A stretch of 23,690 nucleotides of DNA from Bacillota bacterium (GTDB lineage: Bacteria; Eremiobacterota; SpSt-956; JAKJGF01): the NCBI GenBank assembly GCA_029555925.1, contig JAKPQU010000064.1:1-23690 (forward strand), in the 5' to 3' direction. The notes under the pieces are model-generated. The model saw only the letters and a list, made by a program, of their open reading frames with translations. It was not told the DNA's origin and made no database searches. Shown one piece after another: positions 8,152-14,038 of this stretch. The first letter of the stretch is position 1. Every line of letters starts with the position of its first letter. The position numbers and the translations under genes are program-made.

Positions 8152-9603
8152 ATGAAAATAGATAACAGAACAGATGCAATTAAATTAAGAAATAGTACTC
8201 CTAAAAAAATACAAAAAAGTGATTCTTTTTCTGAACCACAGGACACTGTGAGTATTTCTTCCGGTAAGGAAAAAGAGTGGACAGTATTGTTTTATCTGGA
8301 CGGTAACAGCAACCTGTCCCGTCTGTCTCTCGGAAAGTTGAGAGATCTTGAAAAAACTGGTTCCGATGAACATATAAATCTTGTAGCCCAGGTATCAAGG
8401 CCCAAAAAGCCTCTCCTTGATCTTATTTCAGGCGACTGGAGCGGTGTTCGGAGATACTATGTAACGAAAAATCCTGACCATCAGAAACTCAGATCCAAAG
8501 AATTTCAGGCCCTTAATATTCCATGGCGCACAAAGCTCTTCTGCAAGATGGCCGGTGACGCATTGAAAGAAGGAAAAGAAAGAGGTCTTGTATCTGACGG
8601 AATTATAGATAAAGCCAGATTTTTACATAGAGCTATAGAAGGGTCTCCTTATAACTCTATTTCAAGTATAATTTCCGATACTGTAGATGTAAAGTCAGAG
8701 GTTACAGAGAAACTTGAGAATGTTCCTATGAGTAATCCTGAAACCTTAAGGGAATTTCTTGACTGGGGTATTAAAAATTATCCTGCCAAACATTATATGG
8801 TAGTAATTCAGGGGCATGGTTCTGGCCCCGGCGGCATACTCGCTGATAAAGATGGGATCATGTCTGTTCCTGATCTGGAAAAAACTATGAAAAAATCTCA
8901 GGAAAATACAGGTGTTAAGCCGGATATACTGGTTCTAGATGCCTGTCTTATGGGCAATGCCGAAGTGGCCTATCAGTTAAAAGATACTGCAGATATAATG
9001 GTGGCGTCTCAGGAAGTAGAAGCAGGTTATACAATACCTGTTGACAGAATAGCCGCTTCTTTAAAAGATAGTCCTTCTATGTCTTCTCTGGATGTTGCAA
9101 AGAAGATCGTTGAACAATGTAAAGATAATTATAATCTTAATTTTACTCCTACTATGTCTGCCATAGATCTTAAAGAAATGAAGGATTTTGGTAAAGTTCT
9201 GGATGATTTTTCCCGGAAGCTTTCAGATGCAAATATTCCGGACAGTGTTATGAAATCACTGGTCAGTGAGACACAGCATTTCCATCTGGATAAAAATGGT
9301 ATAATGAATAAAATTACTAAATATATGCCTGTCGAAGCTGATAACTTTATTGATTTATATAATTTTGCAGAGAGAATTTTATCTAGTGAAGAAATTCGGA
9401 ATAAAGAACTTGCTGAATCTGCCACGCAGATTCAGAATTGCCTTTCTAAAGCTATTGTGGCAAATGAAACTACAGGGGAAGAATATGGCAACTCTCATGG
9501 ACTTTCTATGTTACTGCCGGAGCATTCAATGAAAATCAGTAAGAAATATAAAGAACTTGATATTTCACAGGAAACCGGATGGGATGAATTTATAAGCTCG
9601 TAG
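8152..9603 (+). CDS. Clostripain-family (C11) cysteine peptidase
   Basis: The C11 family is a caspase-fold cysteine peptidase group that usually cleaves after Arg or Lys. The catalytic dyad is visible: His222 in VIQGHGSGPGG and Cys265 in LVLDACLMGNAEVAYQL. The first strand WTVLFYLDGNSNLS (43-56) opens the domain, and ASQEVEAGYTIP follows the Cys as in clostripains. The 483-residue protein has no ordinary signal peptide. Its N-terminus (MKIDN, then a disordered stretch ending DTVSISS at 31-37) closely parallels that of the M4-like peptidase at 14039 and recalls the FlgM N-terminus, which may act as a leader. The ATG was chosen because it preserves this motif, with GAGAGA as a weak ribosome binding site. 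Substrate is unknown. Confidence 0.92.
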   Translation: MKIDNRTDAIKLRNSTPKKIQKSDSFSEPQDTVSISSGKEKEWTVLFYLDGNSNLSRLSLGKLRDLEKTGSDEHINLVAQVSRPKKPLLDLISGDWSGVRRYYVTKNPDHQKLRSKEFQALNIPWRTKLFCKMAGDALKEGKERGLVSDGIIDKARFLHRAIEGSPYNSISSIISDTVDVKSEVTEKLENVPMSNPETLREFLDWGIKNYPAKHYMVVIQGHGSGPGGILADKDGIMSVPDLEKTMKKSQENTGVKPDILVLDACLMGNAEVAYQLKDTADIMVASQEVEAGYTIPVDRIAASLKDSPSMSSLDVAKKIVEQCKDNYNLNFTPTMSAIDLKEMKDFGKVLDDFSRKLSDANIPDSVMKSLVSETQHFHLDKNGIMNKITKYMPVEADNFIDLYNFAERILSSEEIRNKELAESATQIQNCLSKAIVANETTGEEYGNSHGLSMLLPEHSMKISKKYKELDISQETGWDEFISS

Positions 9604-9660
9604 ATTCTTCCGATTATATGCCTCTGATTATAATAAATGATTCGTGAAAGCTGGATATAT

Positions 9661-10023
9661 ATGGCCGGTGAAAAATTTTACAAAAAACCTCTGAGTGTTC
9701 TTCTTATGTCTGCTTTTATACTGCCAGGTATGGGACAGTTTGTAAACGGACAGATTTTTAAAGGTATTATTTTCCTGGTCGGCACATTGGGCCCTTTAAT
9801 AGCCCTTGTAACACATATTATTTTATTTTTTACAAGAAATTTTGATATGATATGGAATAGTTTTAATAATGCCCCTGAACCGTTAACTACACCGTCTATT
9901 TCTATTCCTCTTGTAATAGGTCTTGTAATTGCTTTTTTATTTTTTTATTTTTACGGTATGATTGATGCATATATTGTGGCTCATAAAAAAATGCAGCATA
10001 ACAATCAACCATCCTCTTTATAG
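9661..10023 (+). CDS. Small TM2-like multi-pass membrane protein
   Basis: This protein of about 120 residues carries a LPGMGQFVNGQIFKGIIFL segment, the PGxGQxxNGQxxKG signature seen in TM2/DUF5683-type small membrane proteins. It has three predicted membrane helices: one around the signature, one at LIALVTHIILFF, and a strongly hydrophobic one at PLVIGLVIAFLFFYFYGMIDAY near the C-terminus. ATG 9661 is preferred because GGA lies 5 bases upstream. An in-frame ATG at 9637 would add eight residues without a binding site. It starts 57 bases after the C11 peptidase with no terminator between, so the two are probably cotranscribed. Family members have no settled function. Confidence 0.75.
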   Translation: MAGEKFYKKPLSVLLMSAFILPGMGQFVNGQIFKGIIFLVGTLGPLIALVTHIILFFTRNFDMIWNSFNNAPEPLTTPSISIPLVIGLVIAFLFFYFYGMIDAYIVAHKKMQHNNQPSSL

Positions 10024-10064
10024 ATATTTATATAGTACCACTAAAAAAAAATTTTTAAACCCTA

Positions 10065-10094
10065 TTTACATTTTTAAAAATGTCGTGATATAGT
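10065..10094 (+). promoter_or_regulatory. Cassette promoter 1
   Basis: TTTACA (10065-10070), an 18-base spacer ending TGTCGTGA, and TATAGT (10089-10094). The TG one base before the -10 box makes it an extended -10 promoter. The block GTCGTGATAT is identical in front of all three Met/Gly-rich genes. Confidence 0.75.
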
Positions 10095-10168
10095 TTTATA
10101 AGAGAAATAAATATATAACTTCAGCCAGAAAATATAAAAAATTAATTATAAGGAAGGATGAGTGAATT

Positions 10169-10633
10169 ATGGGTTTAGGAATTGGAAATTCAAAACAGAA
10201 TACTACAATTGTTAATAATTATTATGGTGGCAATCAGATGCAGCAGATGGGGCCAATGGGTGGAGGCCAGATGGGTGGCCCACAGCAGATGATGATGCAG
10301 ATGATGCAGATGATGATGCAGATGATGCAGATGATGCAGCAACTGGGAGGCGGCCAGTGTTGTCCCATGCAGCAGCAGGGAATGAATCCTATGATGGGAG
10401 GGATGAACCCGATGCAGGGCGGTATGGGCGGAGCAAATCCTATGGGTGCCTTGATGGGCGGTATGATGGGTTCCATGATGGGCTCCATGATGGGCGGTAT
10501 GACAGGCGGGCCTATGGGTGCACAGCTCGGCGGTATGATAGGTGGCTTCCTTGGAATGATGCAGGGCGGTATGCAGGGCGGCGGAATGCAGAATCCTATG
10601 ATGATGGGCGGCGGAATGCCCGGTATGTTCTAA
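10169..10633 (+). CDS. Met/Gly/Gln-rich low-complexity protein, paralog 1
   Basis: I know no family for this. The 154-residue protein has three parts. An N-terminal motif (MGLGIGN, NTTIVNNYYGGNQ at about 12-24) is shared by all three paralogs. A Met-rich helix-prone run follows at about 40-56, in which Gln recurs every 3 or 4 residues (MMMQMMQ units). Then comes GGGQCCP and a long Met/Gly-rich tail (MMGGMNPMQGG and GSMMGSMMGG repeats) ending MPGMF. There is no signal peptide or hydrophobic membrane helix. AAGGAAGGA lies 10 bases upstream of the ATG. Met plus the Cys pair could bind soft metals such as Cu(I), or the protein could self-assemble. Both are inference. Confidence 0.8.
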   Translation: MGLGIGNSKQNTTIVNNYYGGNQMQQMGPMGGGQMGGPQQMMMQMMQMMMQMMQMMQQLGGGQCCPMQQQGMNPMMGGMNPMQGGMGGANPMGALMGGMMGSMMGSMMGGMTGGPMGAQLGGMIGGFLGMMQGGMQGGGMQNPMMMGGGMPGMF

Positions 10634-10655
10634 ACTCTGGAGTTTAGATTAAAGA

Positions 10656-10688
10656 AGAGGGAAAAAGAAATTTTTCTCTCTTTTTTTA
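10656..10688 (+). terminator. Intrinsic terminator of paralog 1
   Basis: AGAGGGAAAAA pairs with TTTTTCTCTCT (one G-T pair) across a GAAA loop, followed by a run of T. Confidence 0.85.
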
Positions 10689-10696
10689 TTTTACTA

Positions 10697-10726
10697 TTTA
10701 CTTTTCAGGATTTGTCGTGATATTTA
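10697..10726 (+). promoter_or_regulatory. Cassette promoter 2
   Basis: TTTACT (10697-10702), an 18-base spacer ending TTGTCGTGA, and TATTTA (10721-10726), with TG at the extended -10 position. It begins 10 bases after the end of the previous terminator. Confidence 0.72.
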
Positions 10727-10787
10727 ATGAAATAAAGAATTCAACATCAGATGAACTATAAATAAATATCGAAAGGATGAGTGAAAA

Positions 10788-11279
10788 ATGGGAATAGGAA
10801 TAGGAAATCAGAAATCTAATACTACAGTAGTTAATAATTATTACGGTGGCAATCAGATGCAGCAGATGGGAGGATTCCCGGGTCAGATGGGTATGGGGCA
10901 GATGGGTGGCCCACAGCAGATGATGATGCAGATGATGCAGATGATGATGCAGATGATGCAGATGATGGGAGGTGGCCAGTGTCAGCCTATGATGCATGAC
11001 CCGTTTGGTATGGGTGGTATGCAGGGTATGGGTGGAATGAATGGTATGGGTGGAGCAGGAGCGTTTGCAATGGCAGGAGCAGGTGGTGACGGAGCATTCG
11101 CAATGGCAGGAGCAGGCGGATTTAGTAATCAGTTAGGCGGATCCCTGGGTGGCTTCCTCGGTATTGGCGGCGGTGGTCTCGGAATTTCTGGTAGCCTTGG
11201 TATAGGTATTGGCGGCGGTGGTCTCGGAATTTCCGGTGGTATTGGTATCAGTGCCCAGTTACCCGGATTTGGCTTCTAA
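10788..11279 (+). CDS. Met/Gly-rich low-complexity protein, paralog 2
   Basis: Same plan as paralog 1: MGIGIGN and NTTVVNNYYGGNQ at the N-terminus, an MMMQMMQ-type run, then GGGQCQPMMHDPFG, so the second Cys is lost. The rest differs. It is Gly/Ala/Ile-rich and silk-like, with two copies of GAFAMAGAGG and two copies of GIGGGGLGISG near the C-terminus, ending QLPGFGF. The stretch 10899-10967 is identical for 69 bases to 10268-10336 in paralog 1, including synonymous positions, which implies recent duplication or gene conversion. AAAGGATGAG lies upstream of the ATG. No signal peptide is visible and no known function can be assigned. Confidence 0.8.
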   Translation: MGIGIGNQKSNTTVVNNYYGGNQMQQMGGFPGQMGMGQMGGPQQMMMQMMQMMMQMMQMMGGGQCQPMMHDPFGMGGMQGMGGMNGMGGAGAFAMAGAGGDGAFAMAGAGGFSNQLGGSLGGFLGIGGGGLGISGSLGIGIGGGGLGISGGIGISAQLPGFGF

Positions 11280-11299
11280 TTAAATAAATATATCTGAAT

Positions 11300-11333
11300 A
11301 AAAAAGAGAGAATTTTTTCTCTCTTTTTTTTTT
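11300..11333 (+). terminator. Intrinsic terminator of paralog 2
   Basis: AGAGAGAA pairs with TTCTCTCT across a TTTT loop. An A-run precedes the stem and nine T follow it. Confidence 0.85.
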
Positions 11334-11340
11334 ATACCCC

Positions 11341-11370
11341 TTTACATTTTATACTTTGTCGTGATATCTA
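11341..11370 (+). promoter_or_regulatory. Cassette promoter 3
   Basis: TTTACA (11341-11346), an 18-base spacer ending TTGTCGTGA, and TATCTA (11365-11370), with TG at the extended -10 position. Confidence 0.73.
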
Positions 11371-11431
11371 TGGTGTAAAAGAAATTAACCTCAGATTTAA
11401 TAAAAACTTTCATTGAAAGGATGAGTGAATT

Positions 11432-11848
11432 ATGGGAATAGGAATAGGAAACAAGCAAAGTAATACAACAATAATTAATAATTATTTCGGCGGAGATCAG
11501 GGAATGCAGGGCGGTATGGGCCAGATGGGAGGCCCCGGCGGACCTCACGGGCCTCACGGACCTCACGGACCTCACGGAATGAAGCATAAAATGATGAAAA
11601 AGCTGCATAAAATGATGCATAAAATGATGCAGATGATGCAGCAGATGGGTGGCGGCGGATGTTGCCCCGGTATGGGAAAACCTCCATTCGAAATGGGTGG
11701 AATGGGCGGAGTCGGTGCAATGGCCGGAGCAGGTGGCGGTGGTTCCTTTGCATTCGCAGCAGCAGGTAATATTGGCGGTTTCCTTGGAGCAGGCGCAGTG
11801 GCCGGTGCCGGAGCAATGGGCGGCGGATTAATGCAGAGTATGTTCTAA
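11432..11848 (+). CDS. Met/His/Gly-rich low-complexity protein, paralog 3
   Basis: The shared N-terminus (MGIGIGN, NTTIINNYFGGDQ) is kept, but this 138-residue copy inserts four GPH repeats (about 32-48). Its Met run is studded with Lys and His (HKMMKKLHKMMHKMMQMMQQM pattern, hydrophobic positions spaced 3-4). GGGGCCPGMG then restores the Cys pair, and a Gly/Ala tail (AMAGAGGGGSFAFAAAG, AGAVAGAGAMGGG) ends LMQSMF. His, Met and CC together make metal binding plausible but unproven. GAAAGGATGAG precedes the ATG. It is the most diverged of the three in its middle section and has its own promoter and terminator. Confidence 0.8.
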   Translation: MGIGIGNKQSNTTIINNYFGGDQGMQGGMGQMGGPGGPHGPHGPHGPHGMKHKMMKKLHKMMHKMMQMMQQMGGGGCCPGMGKPPFEMGGMGGVGAMAGAGGGGSFAFAAAGNIGGFLGAGAVAGAGAMGGGLMQSMF

Positions 11849-11865
11849 AGCCGGATAAGGTTTGA

Positions 11866-11898
11866 TAAAAAAAAGAGAGATTTAATCTCTCTTTTTTT
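11866..11898 (+). terminator. Intrinsic terminator of paralog 3
   Basis: AGAGAGAT (11874-11881) pairs with ATCTCTCT (11885-11892) across TTA, with flanking A and T runs extending the stem and forming the T tail. Confidence 0.85.
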
Positions 11899-11923
11899 AT
11901 TTTCTGAAGGATTTTTTCTGAAG

Positions 11924-11978
11924 ATTATGAAATTATAGTTAGTTTCATAATAATCTATAATTATAGTTAGTTTCATAA
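11924..11978. repeat. 20-bp direct repeat with nested inverted repeat
   Basis: AATTATAGTTAGTTTCATAA occurs at 11931-11950 and again, identically, at 11959-11978. ATTATGAAA at 11924-11932 is the exact reverse complement of TTTCATAAT at 11943-11951. The block lies between the last cassette terminator and the heptamer element. Confidence 0.75.
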
Positions 11979-11989
11979 CTATCCATAAA

Positions 11990-12071
11990 TAATGACCTCG
12001 TAATGCGTAATGCGTAATGTGTGATGCGCAGGGATTAAAACCCGTCACGCGTTACGCGTTACGCGTCACGA
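11990..12071. repeat. Long heptamer hairpin element, copy B
   Basis: About 95% identical to bases 1-81, including the leader TAATGACCTCG, the CGTAATG-type left arm, the GGG-ATTAAAA-CCC apex and the CGTCACG/CGTTACG right arm. ATGCTTACC, also present in the elements at 2684 and 7378, follows at about 12088-12096. Confidence 0.87.
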
Positions 12072-12123
12072 GAGCGTATATGTATTATTTATGCTTACCT
12101 CAGTAGATAAGGTTTTCTGGCTT

Positions 12124-12146
12124 TTCACTTTTCACTACTCACTTCA
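12124..12146. repeat. Short TTCACTN heptamer array at the edge of the gene remnant
   Basis: TTCACTT, TTCACTA, CTCACTT run in 7-bp register and end only about six bases before the first recognisable codon of the YfhO-like remnant. Confidence 0.7.
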
Positions 12147-12151
12147 GTAAA

Positions 12152-12379
12152 ATGACATACCATCCGAACTGGCATGTTACGGTAGACGGTAAAGAATCGG
12201 ATAAAATCCAGGTATCTCCATATTTTACGGGTGTGAAAATTTCAGAGGGTAATCATAAAGTTAATTTTTACTATGATCCCGGTACAGTGAAAAGGTTTTT
12301 ACTGGTTACAGGAATTATATCAATGATTGCTTTATTTTTTCTGGATCGTTACAAATCATGGAAAAAAAGTGAGCAGTGA
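12152..12379 (+). pseudogene. C-terminal remnant of a YfhO-like membrane protein
   Basis: The 75 codons encode YHPNWHVTVDGKES, VSPYFTGVKISEGNHKVNFYYDPG and one membrane helix (FLLVTGIISMIALFFL). This is the typical end of YfhO-family multi-pass membrane proteins (YYPGWxxxVDG, then GxHxVxxxYxP), which normally exceed 700 residues. Everything upstream is missing. The same frame reaches only to a stop at 12104 and runs through a TTCAC heptamer array. No ribosome binding site is visible before ATG 12152. The final stop codon lies inside the hairpin at 12369-12403. It is most likely a deletion scar with breakpoints in the heptamer repeats. Expression as a short protein cannot be excluded. Confidence 0.75.
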
Positions 12380-12403
12380 ATGCTATTCCCACTCACTGCT
12401 CAC
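12369..12403. repeat. Perfect 11-bp stem-loop between convergent reading frames
   Basis: GTGAGCAGTGA (12369-12379) is exactly complementary to TCACTGCTCAC (12393-12403) with a 13-base loop. The left arm contains the TGA stop of the YfhO-like remnant. There is no T tail, so it is not a standard terminator. Further TTCAC/CTCAC units run on to 12419 and supply the TAG stop of the gene on the opposite strand. Confidence 0.8.
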
Positions 12404-12416
12404 CACTCACCATTCA

Positions 12417-13766
12417 CTATTTACTTTTTCTGTTATAATAATGCCACCACCCGTAAGGTTCTCCTTTTACTCCCGTATATTCTGTCGGTCTTTCCGTATA
12501 ACCTTCTGTAACAAGGCTTCCCACATAATCTGCCTGTGAATAGGTTTTATCGATCTGTGTTCTTATGTCTTTTATATCTTCTTCCGATAAAACTCCGTTA
12601 CTTGTAGCTTTATAATACTGTACCGTTACACGTATAGGAAATCTTTCATCTCTTTCTATATCCAGATTTGCAATTTCAGTATAGGGTCCTTCCAGTTCGC
12701 CGTGCCCTATGACTGCTTCTTCCACATCGCTTTTTGCCGATTCACATACACTGTCACAGTACTGGACAGATTTATTAGAGCTAAAACCTGTATTATATCT
12801 CTGAACATGCTTCTGTTTTAGAGGCACCTGTATGAGGAGAACTACATTCAGTCCGCTCTCACCGTTTGCCTGAACAGGGCTGTTTCCATCACTCTGTCCT
12901 TCTTTTACTTCTTCCATAAAATCACTGATTCTCTGACCTGTGAAAGCTGCTCTCTGTCCGTTCTGATTGAAGAATATGCACCGTCCTCCTGTTGACACGC
13001 TTGTGCCTTCTCTTGTGGCAAGTATGGTAAGAACAGCCGGATCATTTCCATAGGACTGATAGTTGAAAAGGAATGGATTAAACTTTGCTTTTCCGTCTTT
13101 CGGCACAGGAAGGAAACATGCCTGGGCACTTACGAGAACGTGACTGTCTCTCTTTGCAAGAAGTGACTTATTCTGATTTTTCCATCCTTCCGGATTATGG
13201 AGGTATTTAGTTATATCTTTAAGGAATTCTTTCAGCGAAACAGGTTTCAATGATTTACCTTTTTCATTTCCTGCGAGCAGATAAAATTGATCGGGCGAAA
13301 TATCTGCAGTTTTATCAGAGAAATTGTCATATCTTATGACAGGCATATATGTGGAGCTATAATTCTGGCTTCCCGGGTACATCTGCTGAACCTGTATGGT
13401 CATATCACTTATATTGGGCCCCACGGATGATCCCTTGTATCGTCCTGTGTCTTCCCATGTAACATTCTGAATATTCAGGCCGTATTTCTGCACAAGCTGT
13501 CTGGCCTGACCATTATTTACCATTCCGGCAGTATTATTTATTACCTGACTATAGGCTTCATATTTTTTCAGTTCTTCCGGTGATAAAGTCGGAACCGGTC
13601 TCTGAGGAACCTGAGTCGGTTCAAATATATCGGGAGCAGGTGTTGCTACCACAGGTGTTACCTGGGGGGTTGATGCAATAGATATTTTATTACTGTAAAC
13701 CTGAAATACAAGTATAGAGAAAAATGTCATTATAAGTGTCCATAATATTAAACTGTGTTTAAACAT
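12417..13766 (-). CDS. Secreted protein of unknown function
   Basis: I do not recognise the family. The 449-residue protein starts with a hydrophobic signal sequence or anchor (about 5-25), then a Pro/Thr/Val-rich linker (about 30-62), then a globular part. A recognisable stretch is DPAVLTILATREGTSVSTGG followed by RCIFFNQNG. Four Cys lie in this part (ACFL, GRCIFF, and YCDSVC as a C-x3-C pair), compatible with disulfides outside the cytoplasm. The C-terminus is rich in Tyr and Trp (GEPYGWWHYYNR). AAGGAGGAAT lies six bases before the start, the strongest ribosome binding site in the window. The TAG stop lies in a heptamer repeat. It is divergent from the M4-like peptidase gene, so the two share a 272-base upstream region. 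Confidence 0.85.
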   Translation of the reverse strand: MFKHSLILWTLIMTFFSILVFQVYSNKISIASTPQVTPVVATPAPDIFEPTQVPQRPVPTLSPEELKKYEAYSQVINNTAGMVNNGQARQLVQKYGLNIQNVTWEDTGRYKGSSVGPNISDMTIQVQQMYPGSQNYSSTYMPVIRYDNFSDKTADISPDQFYLLAGNEKGKSLKPVSLKEFLKDITKYLHNPEGWKNQNKSLLAKRDSHVLVSAQACFLPVPKDGKAKFNPFLFNYQSYGNDPAVLTILATREGTSVSTGGRCIFFNQNGQRAAFTGQRISDFMEEVKEGQSDGNSPVQANGESGLNVVLLIQVPLKQKHVQRYNTGFSSNKSVQYCDSVCESAKSDVEEAVIGHGELEGPYTEIANLDIERDERFPIRVTVQYYKATSNGVLSEEDIKDIRTQIDKTYSQADYVGSLVTEGYTERPTEYTGVKGEPYGWWHYYNRKSK

Positions 13767-13823
13767 GTTAAATTCCTCCTTAATTTTTTATAAATTTAGC
13801 TTTGAAGTGATTTTATCAATTTC

Positions 13824-13839
13824 TCGTAACGCGTTACGA
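13824..13839. repeat. Perfect 16-bp palindrome, minimal heptamer pair
   Basis: TCGTAACGCGTTACGA is a perfect palindrome made of one CGTAACG and one CGTTACG unit. It is the smallest member of the repeat family and sits in the divergent promoter region 13767-14038, where it could be an operator or a solo repeat. Apart from this site and the -10 box at 13993, I see nothing else in that gap. Confidence 0.7.
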
Positions 13840-13989
13840 TATAGGGGAATATCCGGATAATTTCTTTTTACCCTGTTTTATTTCTGACACACTGTTAGTC
13901 GAAGCATTTAAAAATTTATTCCCTTTTATAAAAAAATAATTTGAAATTTTATAAAATTAATTCCTTCTATAGCAGATAGTGACGAAATT

Positions 13990-13998
13990 TGATATAAT
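13990..13998 (+). promoter_or_regulatory. Extended -10 promoter of the M4-like peptidase
   Basis: TGATATAAT matches the extended -10 consensus. No good -35 box lies 16-18 bases upstream. Transcription would begin near 14005, with AAGGAG at 14021 before the start codon. Confidence 0.55.
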
Positions 13999-14038
13999 CA
14001 TAATGCCATCTTATCTTTAAAAGGAGAATTTATAATTT

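Noticed and set aside
10234..10488. Minus-strand Pro/Ile/Cys-rich open frame opposite Met-rich paralog 1
   Set aside because: It is the complement of the ATG/CAG/GGN-rich coding sequence. The plus frame has the conserved promoter, ribosome binding site and terminator.
11475..11816. Minus-strand Arg-rich open frame opposite Met-rich paralog 3
   Set aside because: It is a shadow of the low-complexity gene, with no promoter or binding site on that strand.
10065..11898. Three-gene toxin-antitoxin or bacteriocin cluster
   Set aside because: There are no leader-peptide cleavage motifs, immunity-like partner, transporter or modification enzyme genes, and the three genes are paralogs rather than partner types.
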